This document shows positions 26,325 through 34,377 of a stretch of 64,000 nucleotides of DNA, one piece after another. A program made the translations under genes and the position numbers. Within the stretch, counting starts at the first letter, position 1. The number at the start of each line of letters is the position of its first letter. Origin of the DNA: an uncultured Dehalococcoidia bacterium (GTDB lineage: Bacteria > Chloroflexota > Dehalococcoidia > Lucifugimonadales > UBA3495); contig CATOSP010000003.1 in NCBI GenBank assembly GCA_951812625.1, positions 181,335 to 245,334 on the forward strand, given 5' to 3'. The notes below the pieces were generated by a model, which saw nothing but the letters and a program-made list of their open reading frames with translations, did no database searches and had not been told where the DNA came from.

Positions 26325-27488
26325 ATGGCGGACGCCCCCTTATTCCCCGTAACCGTAGTCGGAAGCTGGCCGCGCTCCATCGATCTCGTGCGGGCCCTGC
26401 GCCGCAAGGAAGCCGGGGAAATCACCCTGGACGAGTTCAACTCCTTGGCCGACGGTGAAGTGTTGGCCTGCATCCGCTCCCAGGAAGAGGCCGGAGTGGA
26501 TATCATCAGCGACGGGGAGCAGCGCCGCGACAACTTCTACTCCTTCGCTGTGGACAAGCTCACCGGAATGCAGTTGATGAAGGTCTCAGAGCTGCTCGAC
26601 TACTCCCGCGACCGTGCCCGCATGGAAGAGATGCTCCGTGCCCTCGACGTGCCTTCCTTCGCCATCAAGAGTCCCATCGTCGTTGACCGCATCGGCAAGC
26701 GTCAGGGACTCTCCCTGGACGAAATGTCCTTCATGCGGGAACACACCGACCGGCAAATCAAGATTCCCCTGCCCGGTCCCTACATGCTCACCCGCTCCAG
26801 TTGGTTCGAGGGTCTCTCCGACCACGTATACGCCCAACCGGAAGACCTCGCTGCCGACGTGGTGGCCATCCTCCGGGAGGAGATAATCGCCCTGCGCGAC
26901 CTGGGCTGCGACTTCGTCCAGTTGGACGAACCCATCCTCAGCCAGGTGGTGTTCGGCGAGGAAAGCACCGAGACCTTCATGTGCGCCGCCCTCCCCAACC
27001 GCCGCGACCCCACCGATGAGCTTGAGCTTGCGGTCCGGCTGATGAACGAGACCCTGGAAGGGATCACCGGCATCAGGACCGGCGTGCACATCTGTCGCGG
27101 CAACTGGAGCCGCAAGGAAGAGGTGCTGCTCACCGGCAACTACGGGCCGATGCTTCCATACCTCACCCAGATGAACATCGACCAGTTGGTGCTGGAATGC
27201 GCCACCCCCAGGGCCGGGGAAATGGAAGTGTTCAAGGAGTACAGCAACGAGAAGGAAATCGGCTTGGGAGTCGTGAACCCCCGCACCGACGAGATTGAGC
27301 CTCCAGAGCAGATTGTCGCCAGGGTCAAGGAACTGCTCCAGTACTTCGACCCGGACAAAATCTATCTCAACCCCGACTGCGGCTTCGGCACCTTCGCCGA
27401 GAGAAACGTCAACACCCACGAGATTGCAACCAAAAAGATGCGCACAATCGTTGAAGCCGCCGAGCGACTCAGGGCCGAGTACCAGTAG
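26325..27488 (+). CDS. Cobalamin-independent methionine synthase II (MetE C-terminal domain-like) protein
   Basis: 387 residues; GGGAGGAAA precedes ATG 26325. Corresponds to the catalytic C-terminal barrel of MetE without the N-terminal half. Zinc-ligand positions are kept: HICRGNW (His and Cys), LECATPRAGEME (Glu) and NPDCGFGTF (Cys). Opening FPVTVVGSWPRS and DIISDGEQRRDNFYSFA are typical of the short UROD/MetE-like branch found in many Chloroflexota, where the methyl donor may be a simple methyl compound rather than methyl-tetrahydropteroyl glutamate. Transfer of a methyl group to a thiol is the safe statement. Confidence 0.88.
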   Translation: MADAPLFPVTVVGSWPRSIDLVRALRRKEAGEITLDEFNSLADGEVLACIRSQEEAGVDIISDGEQRRDNFYSFAVDKLTGMQLMKVSELLDYSRDRARMEEMLRALDVPSFAIKSPIVVDRIGKRQGLSLDEMSFMREHTDRQIKIPLPGPYMLTRSSWFEGLSDHVYAQPEDLAADVVAILREEIIALRDLGCDFVQLDEPILSQVVFGEESTETFMCAALPNRRDPTDELELAVRLMNETLEGITGIRTGVHICRGNWSRKEEVLLTGNYGPMLPYLTQMNIDQLVLECATPRAGEMEVFKEYSNEKEIGLGVVNPRTDEIEPPEQIVARVKELLQYFDPDKIYLNPDCGFGTFAERNVNTHEIATKKMRTIVEAAERLRAEYQ

Positions 27489-27602
27489 ACATGGCCCTTT
27501 CTAAGGGCATTACATCGCAAAATAAACTAGGACGATTGCAAAGCGTATCCAGATGCGTATCAACTCACATTCACGACGGTGCCAGTCCCAGGAAGTGCCA
27601 GG

Positions 27603-27983
27603 ATGGTAGCCACTGACCGGGTGTGGGAGACTTTTGCTGATGCCCGCGCGCTTCATGCCAGTTCGTTGGAGCGGCTGGAGGCTGGCGACATACGTGATGC
27701 TGCTGAAAAGGCGTGGTGTGCTGCCAAGCGGGCCACCGATGCCTTGATTCTGGCCAGGACAGGCGGTTTGCCTCCAACGTCTTCAGCAACCAGCAAGGCA
27801 TTCCGGTTGCTCAGAAGGCAACATGAGGACATTGACAGTGCACTGTCGAGAGGGTACGCCGAGAGGATTAGATTCCTTCATGGTGATTGCTTCTATGATG
27901 GGCAGTGTGACCCTCTGGAGGATACAGAGATTCTTATACGCTCGACCTCGGAATACATTGAGGGCGCTGAGAATTTGGTGTAA
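27603..27983 (+). CDS. PaREP1/HEPN-like helical protein (1)
   Basis: 126 residues from ATG 27603 (GGAAG upstream). All-helical with the AGDIRDAAEKAWCAAKRATDALI motif of PaREP1-type HEPN-like proteins. No R-x4-6-H nuclease motif is convincing, so it is more likely a binding protein, often the partner of a nucleotidyltransferase-like gene, which is not seen here. A distant relative sits at 62658-63203. Confidence 0.7.
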   Translation: MVATDRVWETFADARALHASSLERLEAGDIRDAAEKAWCAAKRATDALILARTGGLPPTSSATSKAFRLLRRQHEDIDSALSRGYAERIRFLHGDCFYDGQCDPLEDTEILIRSTSEYIEGAENLV

Positions 27984-28097
27984 ACCTCTTGACAGCTTGC
28001 TTGCGCATATACTGCCGTGCCCGTCGCTTGATAAGTCAAAACCAGCAAATAAGCATGGGCAGCGGTCTTGCGCAGCCTTAAGGTGGAGATATTCATC

Positions 28098-28190
28098 TTG
28101 GGGGTTGCCAAAGATGCGGCTCGTCTGGTGTTGATAGTGGTCGGCATAGCGGTGGTCCTGATCGGTTCGTTGAACTTCTACGTGAACTAG
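28098..28190 (+). CDS. Possible small single-span membrane protein
   Basis: 30-codon frame from TTG 28098 with GGAG 9 bases upstream. After a short basic segment (KDAAR) it encodes one clean hydrophobic helix (LVLIVVGIAVVLIGSLNFYV). It lies in an otherwise empty gap of about 290 bases before the OsmC gene, on the same strand. Too short to prove coding; the composition and ribosome site are the only support. Confidence 0.35.
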   Translation: MGVAKDAARLVLIVVGIAVVLIGSLNFYVN

Positions 28191-28276
28191 GGAAACCAAG
28201 CATTGAAAAGCCGACGCCGGCTCAGGCGGGATATTGAGGCCGCGGAGCAATAGACTTGACATCTAAGGAGTTGAAA

Positions 28277-28810
28277 ATGACTCAAGAAGGAAACCTCAAC
28301 GGGCTGCCCCGCGAAAAACTCACCGAAGTCCTGGACTCGTTCCGCGACCCCGACGTCTTCAACGCGGTAACCGGCCCCTGGAAGTCGCGTGTGGTCTGGC
28401 AGGACGGGATGCGCGCCCGTGCCTATATGCGCAACCACCAGGTCGACATGGACGAACCCGGTGACCTTACCGCCACCGACGTCGCCGCCAGCGCCCACGA
28501 GCAATTGCTGTCCGCTATCGGTAGCTGCATGACCGTGGGATTCGTGGTCAACGCCACCAAGCAGGGCGTCCGCATCCACGACCTTGAGGTGGCCGTCGAG
28601 GGGTACTTCGACAACATCCGCAAGTGGGCTGGTGTCGAGGACCAGGGCAACCCCGGTTACGGACGTATCTCCGCCAAGTGCTTCGTGCGCGCCGACGCCG
28701 ACGATGCGACTCTGCGTGAGATCTGGCGGCTGGCGGTGGAAGGCTCTCCGGTCACTCAGTCTGTGGCTAACCAGACGGCCGTGGAGACCGACATCGAGAC
28801 GGTCGGTTAA
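28277..28810 (+). CDS. OsmC family protein lacking the resolving cysteine
   Basis: 177 residues from ATG 28277 (AAGGAG upstream). OsmC/Ohr fold: MRARAYMRNHQVDMDEP, then helix with AIGSCMTVGFVVNATKQGV giving Cys84, the peroxidatic position. The second conserved Cys of OsmC/Ohr (CPVS) is Ser in EGSPVTQS, so the classic two-Cys hydroperoxide cycle cannot operate. Its TAA overlaps the ATG of the rhodanese gene by one base, pointing to a shared function in sulfur or thiol chemistry. Confidence 0.88.
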   Translation: MTQEGNLNGLPREKLTEVLDSFRDPDVFNAVTGPWKSRVVWQDGMRARAYMRNHQVDMDEPGDLTATDVAASAHEQLLSAIGSCMTVGFVVNATKQGVRIHDLEVAVEGYFDNIRKWAGVEDQGNPGYGRISAKCFVRADADDATLREIWRLAVEGSPVTQSVANQTAVETDIETVG

Positions 28811-29583
28811 TGGCCACCTTCGTTTCCGCGGACTGGGTTTCTGAACATATCGGCCGGCCGGGGTACTTGGTAATCGATCCCCGTTCGGCCATGCGCTACC
28901 TGATGGGCCACCTGCGAGGGGCCGTCAGCGTGCCCTTCAAGAAGTTGCAAGGCCCGGACGGTCGCCTTGGCCCATCGGAACAGCTCGCCGCCGCCTTCGG
29001 GGAAGCCGGCTTGGGCGACGACGTGACCCCGGTGCTTTACGACCATCAGGACGGCCGCAATGTCGCAATGGCATCCTGGGTGCTGGAATACCTGGGACGC
29101 AACGACGTTCACATCATGGAGTCTCGTTACGAAGACTGGAAGGACCAGGGCCGCGAGGTCCTTTACCGCCCCGTGCTAACAGAACCGAAACCCTTTACCG
29201 CACGAATCAATCCGTCGGTGCGCGCCACGCTGCAGGACGCAGCCAACCCCGGAGAAACGAAACTCCTCGACACCCGCACCCCTGAGGAGTTCCTGGGCCA
29301 GGTTGAAATGGACCATCGCCCCGGTCATATCCCCGGCGCAGTCAACCTCCCCCACTCCGAGTTGGCCGGCCCAGGCGGGAAACTGCTCATCGACCCTGAC
29401 CTGCTGCAACAGCGCTTGGCGCCCGTGGGCATCACCCCCCAGGACCCGGTCGTAGCCTACTGCCGCAGCGGAGTCCGTGCTTCCGTCGCCTACATGTCCA
29501 TGAAGCAGGCGGGTTACAACGTCCGCCTCTACGACGCTTCCTACGGAGAATGGATGGACAGCGACCATCCGGTAGAAATCTAG
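28810..29583 (+). CDS. Two-domain rhodanese sulfurtransferase
   Basis: 257 residues, start overlapping the OsmC stop (TAATG). Domain 1 (about 1-115) is the inactive rhodanese module: its loop reads YDHQDGRNVA with no Cys. Domain 2 (about 130-257) has the active loop CRSGVRA, Cys218. Typical thiosulfate or mercaptopyruvate sulfurtransferase layout: sulfur moves through a Cys persulfide to a thiol acceptor. The coupled OsmC-like protein could be acceptor or partner. A strong terminator follows. Confidence 0.92.
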   Translation: MATFVSADWVSEHIGRPGYLVIDPRSAMRYLMGHLRGAVSVPFKKLQGPDGRLGPSEQLAAAFGEAGLGDDVTPVLYDHQDGRNVAMASWVLEYLGRNDVHIMESRYEDWKDQGREVLYRPVLTEPKPFTARINPSVRATLQDAANPGETKLLDTRTPEEFLGQVEMDHRPGHIPGAVNLPHSELAGPGGKLLIDPDLLQQRLAPVGITPQDPVVAYCRSGVRASVAYMSMKQAGYNVRLYDASYGEWMDSDHPVEI

Positions 29584-29616
29584 CCGCCGCACCCTGCGAG
29601 GAATGAGGCAAAGTAA

Positions 29617-29644
29617 AGAGGCGCGGCCACAAGGCCGCGCCTCT
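29617..29644. terminator. Bidirectional intrinsic terminator
   Basis: 12-bp perfect stem (arms 29617-29628 and 29633-29644) with ACAA loop, flanked by A-rich sequence on the left and CTTGTTT on the right. Lies between the convergent rhodanese gene and the 29678-30142 gene and can serve both. Confidence 0.85.
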
Positions 29645-29677
29645 CTTGTTTCCGCGAAACTCCGGGAAGATTCCCGG

Positions 29678-30142
29678 TTAGGCGGCGATCAGGCCCTCTT
29701 CAATAGCCTTGTTAATCAGGTCGCCTTCCTGTTCCAGGTGGGCCTTGATGGCCTCGATGGTGTCGGCAACCATCTGCGGGTCAACAGATGCGGCCTCATC
29801 GGCGTAGCCAGCATCGGTCAGTAGGGTCTGAGTCTCCTCGCGCAACTGGTCCAGCGCCCAGGCAATCTGGGCCTCGGACTCAGTCATGCCTTCCGGAAAG
29901 TCCACGTGGGACCCGCCGGCGCCCAGCTTGTCATACCCGCCCTTGTGCCAGTGGCCGCGGGGGCCGTGGGGGTCGAAGCGGATGATCTCCGTCCCGCGAA
30001 CATCGACGCCGAAAGTGGGGCCGCCGATCTTGGTCCTCAGGCAGCGCACGGGCCACAGGTACAGGGTAACTTCCTTGGATTGCGAAATCGGGCGCACCAT
30101 CACTCTGCCCAGGTACGACTCGCCATCAAGCATAGTGGCCAT
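29678..30142 (-). CDS. Conserved hypothetical protein
   Basis: 154 residues from ATG 30142 behind GGAGGAGGA. The N-terminal half is beta-rich (ESYLGRVMVRPIS, EVTLYLWPVRCLRTKIGGPTFG), then a His-rich turn RFDPHGPRGHWHKGGYDKLG, then a long helix region ending NKAIEEGLIAA. No known catalytic motif. The DPHGPRGHWH segment suggests metal or phosphate contact, but that is a guess. Single gene, converging on the rhodanese gene. Confidence 0.75.
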   Translation of the reverse strand: MATMLDGESYLGRVMVRPISQSKEVTLYLWPVRCLRTKIGGPTFGVDVRGTEIIRFDPHGPRGHWHKGGYDKLGAGGSHVDFPEGMTESEAQIAWALDQLREETQTLLTDAGYADEAASVDPQMVADTIEAIKAHLEQEGDLINKAIEEGLIAA

Positions 30143-30300
30143 GGAATCTCCTCCTCCATCGTATAGGGTCAAATTCCCACTGCCCGGTATATTACCACAA
30201 AACCCCGGCCCAGTTGGCAGACTCTGTCGGCCTCACCGTCCTGACCGCAAGTCCCCGGTTGCCTCCACAGTGAACCCATTCCATTTGACGGGATAGTATC

Positions 30301-30315
30301 TATAATGATATCATT
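30301..30315 (+). promoter_or_regulatory. -10 box and palindromic operator of hicAB
   Basis: TATAAT at 30301-30306 overlaps the perfect 12-base palindrome AATGATATCATT (30304-30315), about 85 bases before hicA. A repressor such as HicB sitting there would block RNA polymerase. No good -35 at 17 bases; TTGACG at about 30285 is too close. Confidence 0.5.
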
Positions 30316-30400
30316 ACTGCATCCGTTACCAAATCTTCTGGTAGCGAGAAATCTGAACACTGGTGGAGGAACGGTCGAATGACCAAGAAGGAATTTGGAA

Positions 30401-30655
30401 ATGCAACACATCGGAAGGGCCATGGAGGAACTTCGCCGTAATCCCAGGAGCGTTCGCTTCGCATACCTAGCCAGAATCTGTGATCAATACTTCGGGGAGC
30501 CTCGTCAACAAGGCACAAGCCACCGTGTCTACCGCACCCCGTGGCCGGGCGACCCCAGGGTAAACATCCAGAACGACAGAGGCATGGCAAAACCCTATCA
30601 AGTCCGACAGGTTGTTAGGGCTCTTGAGAAATTGCTAGAAGAATATGGTAACTGA
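30401..30655 (+). CDS. hicA: HicA-like mRNA interferase toxin
   Basis: 84 residues from ATG 30401 with AAGGA 8 bases upstream (TTG 30395 is a poorer alternative). HicA double-stranded-RNA-binding-like layout with the catalytic His in GTSHRVY (His41), followed by RTPWPGDPRVNIQND and a C-terminal helix YQVRQVVRALEKLLEE. Expected to cleave mRNA on ribosomes when its antitoxin is degraded. The 3' end overlaps hicB by 11 bases. N-terminal part is longer than in minimal HicA proteins. Confidence 0.82.
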   Translation: MQHIGRAMEELRRNPRSVRFAYLARICDQYFGEPRQQGTSHRVYRTPWPGDPRVNIQNDRGMAKPYQVRQVVRALEKLLEEYGN

Positions 30656-30974
30656 CCACTACACATACAGAATCACATGGTCCGCTGAAGACGGTGAATA
30701 TGTGGGGCTGTGCGCCGAATTTCCATTGTTAAGTTGGTTGGCGCCCAAACCCGACGAAGCATTCTCAGGCATCCGGCAACTGGTGACCGACTGCCTTGCC
30801 GACATGCTGGACGCCAATGAACCGCTCCCCGAACCGCTGGCCGACCGCACCTACAGTGGAAGATTCATCGTCCGTGTGCCCCCTGAAATGCACCGTGCCC
30901 TGGCCATCCAGGCCGCCGAGCAAGGCGTAAGTCTCAATCGGCTGGTAAGCGCCCGCCTCGCCAACTCCATATAA
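30645..30974 (+). CDS. hicB: HicB-like antitoxin
   Basis: 109 residues, starting inside the hicA 3' end. The N-terminal half is the partial RNase-H-like HicB fold (YRITWSAEDGEYVGLCAEFPLLSWL). The C-terminal 40 residues, RFIVRVPPEMHRALAIQAAEQGVSLNRLVSARL, form a ribbon-helix-helix/HTH-type DNA-binding tail. It should neutralise HicA and repress the operon at the palindrome upstream. Confidence 0.9.
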   Translation: MVTDHYTYRITWSAEDGEYVGLCAEFPLLSWLAPKPDEAFSGIRQLVTDCLADMLDANEPLPEPLADRTYSGRFIVRVPPEMHRALAIQAAEQGVSLNRLVSARLANSI

Positions 30975-31089
30975 CATTACGTCCAAATGTAGACGAGAGT
31001 ATACTGTCCCGCACGGATGGATTCCCGGTTATACGGGAATGCCAGACCGCCGAAACCGCTCTCCAGCCAGCTAGAAAGGCAGTCAACAC

Positions 31090-32166
31090 GTGTGGGAAGC
31101 TAACGAGTCCAACCTCGACTCCATCGCCATCGGCGCGGGCATCCTCGGCACTGGCGGCGGCGGCAACCCCTATATCGGGCAGTTGCGCGCCCGCCAGGCC
31201 ATCCGCGAGCACGGCCCCGTAACCGTTCTGTCCCCCGACGAAGTCCCCGAGGACGCCCGCATAATCTGTGTCGGCGGCATCGGCGCGCCCACCGTGGGCA
31301 TCGAGAAGGTCCGCGACCTCCAGTCCTACTACGCCCTGCGGGCCATCGAGGACTTCACCGGCACCACGGCCACGGCTCTCATCTCCAACGAAATCGGCGG
31401 CAGCAACTCCGTCGAACCCCTCATTCCCGCCGCCATCGCCGGTCTGCCCGTCGTCGACGCCGACGGCATGGGCCGCGCCTTCCCCGAGTTCCAGATGAAG
31501 ACCTTCTTCGTCTACGGAGTCCCCTGCTGCCCCATGGCCATCGCCGATGAAAAAGGCAACAAGGTCGTCATTCCCGAGGCCATCAGCGCCAAATGGGCCG
31601 AGCGGCTGGCTCGCGCCATGACCGTCCAGATGGGCTGCGTCGCCTGCTACGCCGTCGCCCCCATGACCACCGAGCAGGTTCGACGCACCGCCGTCCTCAA
31701 CTCCCTCTCCCTGGCCCGTGACCTGGGAGACGCTGTGAAGAACGCCCAGGCCTGCAACGAAGACCCCCTGGCTGCCATCCTCTCCACATGCCCTGGCAAG
31801 GTCCTTTTCAGCGGCAAGGTGGTCGACCTCGACCGCCGCACCACCGCCGGGTTCGCCAGGGGCAGCGTCAGCCTCGACGGACTGGGAGTCTTCAACGGCG
31901 AACGGATGCTCATCGAGTTCCAGAACGAGAACCTAATCGCCCGCCGCGAGGGTCAGACCGTCTGCATCGTCCCCGACCTCATCTGCGTCGTGGACACCGA
32001 GACCGGCAACCCCGTGACCACCGAGCTCCTCCGCTACGGCCTCCGCGTCACAGTCCTGGGCTTCCCGTCACCCCATCACTGGACTACTCCCGAGGGCCTG
32101 GCCGTGGCAGGCCCCCGAGCCTTCGGCTACGACGAAGACTACGCCCCGCTGGCGGTCGGGGACTAG
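31090..32166 (+). CDS. DUF917 / S-methyl thiohydantoin desulfurase-domain protein
   Basis: 358 residues from GTG 31090. The family opening SLDSIAIGAGILGTGGGGNPYIGQL is unmistakable, followed by GGIGAPTVGIEK, SNEIGGSNSVEPLI and VDADGMGRAFPE. Proteins of this family often sit beside hydantoinase-like enzymes and are thought to act on thiohydantoin or related amides in the cytoplasm. No hydantoinase gene is adjacent here. Codon use is strongly GC-biased, unlike the AT-richer pair that follows. Confidence 0.9.
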   Translation: MWEANESNLDSIAIGAGILGTGGGGNPYIGQLRARQAIREHGPVTVLSPDEVPEDARIICVGGIGAPTVGIEKVRDLQSYYALRAIEDFTGTTATALISNEIGGSNSVEPLIPAAIAGLPVVDADGMGRAFPEFQMKTFFVYGVPCCPMAIADEKGNKVVIPEAISAKWAERLARAMTVQMGCVACYAVAPMTTEQVRRTAVLNSLSLARDLGDAVKNAQACNEDPLAAILSTCPGKVLFSGKVVDLDRRTTAGFARGSVSLDGLGVFNGERMLIEFQNENLIARREGQTVCIVPDLICVVDTETGNPVTTELLRYGLRVTVLGFPSPHHWTTPEGLAVAGPRAFGYDEDYAPLAVGD

Positions 32167-32182
32167 AGACACTCCATCAAGA

Positions 32183-32680
32183 ATGCTGACCGAGCAAAAT
32201 ATCAGAGACCTTTTCCAACTTCCTAAGGTCATAACGACCAAGACACCCGCTAGGGACTATCGAGAGGAAAACGGTCACAGACGTTGTGACCTGACGCTGG
32301 TAGGAGCGTCAGATGCGAACTTGGAGTTCTCGGTGTTCGTTCGGCAGCACCTTAGATTTACGAACAACTTCAGCATCGGACTCCGCTGTGCAGTGAACCA
32401 GGGGAATTTAACAACTATCACGTTACTTCGCTACAATGGCGCGCACGGAGAAACCAGCGGCTCCAGAGACGGCCACTTTGCCATCCCGCATATTCACTTC
32501 ATCACTGAAGATGAGATGGCAGCTGGCCATACCCAACCGCAGGAGACTCTGCGGGAGTTAACGGACCGATATCACACCTTCGAAGATGCCCTACGGGTGT
32601 TCTTCATGGATACGGCAGTTTCCAATTACACGGAATACTTCCCCGAACTGCAGCAGGGAAGGCTTTTCAATGGACATTAG
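32183..32680 (+). CDS. Hypothetical protein, first gene of a DUF1828-type pair
   Basis: 165 residues from ATG 32183. Contains NLEFSVFVRQHLRFTNNFSIGLRC, TLLRYNGAHGETSGSRDGHFAIPHIHFITEDE with several conserved-looking His, and a helical tail. I recognise it as the small partner commonly found ahead of DUF1828 proteins. AT-richer than the DUF917 gene. The last bases overlap the next start by 11. Confidence 0.7.
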   Translation: MLTEQNIRDLFQLPKVITTKTPARDYREENGHRRCDLTLVGASDANLEFSVFVRQHLRFTNNFSIGLRCAVNQGNLTTITLLRYNGAHGETSGSRDGHFAIPHIHFITEDEMAAGHTQPQETLRELTDRYHTFEDALRVFFMDTAVSNYTEYFPELQQGRLFNGH

Positions 32681-33461
32681 TCGCGCTCGTCAACTATTGG
32701 ATGCGGTATCCGCCGCAGGCTTTGATGTCTACGAGCGGGAAACCGGGGACTGCCAGTTGGTAGTTCCAATCCTGCACGAAGACAATGACATGGTAGATAT
32801 CTTCCTCCAGGATAGTCCCTTGGGGGAAGGCCATGTCCGGGTCTGCGACTTTGGTATGGCGTTAATGCGCCTCTCATACACCTTTGACATAAACACGCCT
32901 ACCCGGGAGAACATATTCGAGAGCATCCTGACCAATAATCGGGTTCGCAACGACGAAGGCAATCTCTACTTGGATACACCGGTCGCCCAGCTCAACGAGA
33001 GCATTTTGCAGTTCGCAGGTTGCGTTCAGAAGGTGTGCAATATGCGTTATTGGGGCAGGGAAGCTGTGCGAAGCGCGTTCTACGAGGACCTGAATACCTT
33101 TGTTTCAACCGACTTAACGCAGTTCAGACCGGTTGCAAACTTGGCGCCCATCGAAGACTATCCCGTGGTCAGTGTGGACTGGAACCTAACGCACAATCAC
33201 CGGAACCTCTACCTCTACGGAGTTGGAGGGAACGATAAGGCCAAGAGCGTCGCCATCTCCCTTTTGGAGTTCAAGAAAGCCCCTCTGTCATTCATCAGCC
33301 TCGTAGTCCATGAGGACATGGAGGAACTAGGTGCTAGGGAGAAAAGTTACCTTACCAGGAACGCCGATAAACAATACCCCGACCTTGGAGCGTTCAAAGT
33401 CGACGCGGTCGATGACATTTACCGGCTAGTCGGCACGTCGCCGGAAGCGGTGCCGCCTTAA
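32670..33461 (+). CDS. DUF1828/DUF1829-type protein
   Basis: 263 residues from ATG 32670, inside the 3' end of the previous gene. The N-terminal block LVVPILHEDNDMVDIFLQDSPLGEGHVRVCDFGMALMRLSY matches the DUF1828 pattern (DxFxxD...L.D.G.....L); the C-terminal half (VDWNLTHNHRNLYLYGVGGNDKAKSVAISLLEF) fits DUF1829, which looks like a nuclease-fold or ligand domain. Overlapping small-plus-large arrangement and distinct base composition suggest a mobile toxin-antitoxin-like or defence cassette; function unproven. Confidence 0.75.
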   Translation: MDISRARQLLDAVSAAGFDVYERETGDCQLVVPILHEDNDMVDIFLQDSPLGEGHVRVCDFGMALMRLSYTFDINTPTRENIFESILTNNRVRNDEGNLYLDTPVAQLNESILQFAGCVQKVCNMRYWGREAVRSAFYEDLNTFVSTDLTQFRPVANLAPIEDYPVVSVDWNLTHNHRNLYLYGVGGNDKAKSVAISLLEFKKAPLSFISLVVHEDMEELGAREKSYLTRNADKQYPDLGAFKVDAVDDIYRLVGTSPEAVPP

Positions 33462-33620
33462 AGAACCGGCCTTCCAGACCTTCCCCCAACCCAGTTATCC
33501 CTACGGTACCAACCTGTTGCTCTCGCTTTCGCGGGAATCCATGCGCTACCCCGTAGAAGCCAACTCCCCCACTGACATTTCCCCCTTTCCAACCCCCGAC
33601 GCACCCCCGTATCATATCCC

Positions 33621-34121
33621 ATGTACCAATTGGGCCGGGCCATGGCCGGGGCCAAATCCAACACGCCACTGAGGCGCCGTGGTGAACCATCTCCAAGAAA
33701 CAGGCCCAAGATAGCCAATGCCTGACCCCGGAACCGATCGGGAGTTTGCCCTCTTCCCCGACCGGCGATGAGAAGGGACCCAAAAAGCCTCCCTCACCTC
33801 TCGCCAGCAGTCCGCAATCTCCATCATCGCCGCCGCCCCAACGTCGTTCAGACCGACCTCGCCCGCCGGGGACTCCAAGGACTCCCGCGATGCAGCGTAA
33901 GCATCCTATGCGAGGCAATGAACGATCCCAGCTTGGCCATCCGCCTCCATGCCACTAACTATGCCTTCCCCTTTGCCCCTCGGATCGTCTACCTCGAAAA
34001 GCTCAATGTCGATGTTCAGGCATTATGGAGAGGCGTCCAATTTGGCCCCCTGGAAAGAAGGGCAGGCCCGACGGAATTCGTAAAAGTGAGCGGAAATGAG
34101 CGGAAATGGTGGGGAAATTAA
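33621..34121 (+). pseudogene. Possible relic of a phage terminase small-subunit-like gene
   Basis: One frame reads MYQLGRAMAGAKSNTPLRRR, meets a TGA at 33723, then continues to a stretch with DLARRGLQGLPRCSVSILCE and AMNDPSLAIRLHATNYAFPF (about 33855-34000). The latter resembles the small helical 'MNDP...LRL.AA.YA.P' segment of terminase-small-subunit-like proteins. The internal stop and the lack of a ribosome site argue for decay. The rest of 33462-34377 is non-coding as far as I can see, with A/G-rich GCGGAAATG repeats at 34090-34110. Confidence 0.35.
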
Positions 34122-34377
34122 AATTTTCCCCGGCCCCAGGCCCGGCAATGTCCGGAATTGTCCGCAAAGACAAAAAAGTGGTCATGGGCTCGGTGGACCG
34201 TAGCCCGCTGGCTACCGACCACGATAAATTGGGCATTTCTTGAGGATCGGCATCGACGAATGTAGCGCCAACATCGACGCCGTGTTGATGGACGTGCCAG
34301 ACCCGCTGGTCAGTGCCTCCCGGACCCCCAGCAGTTGCCGGACGAGATACCCTTGCCGCCGCTCACCGGAAGTTCCC

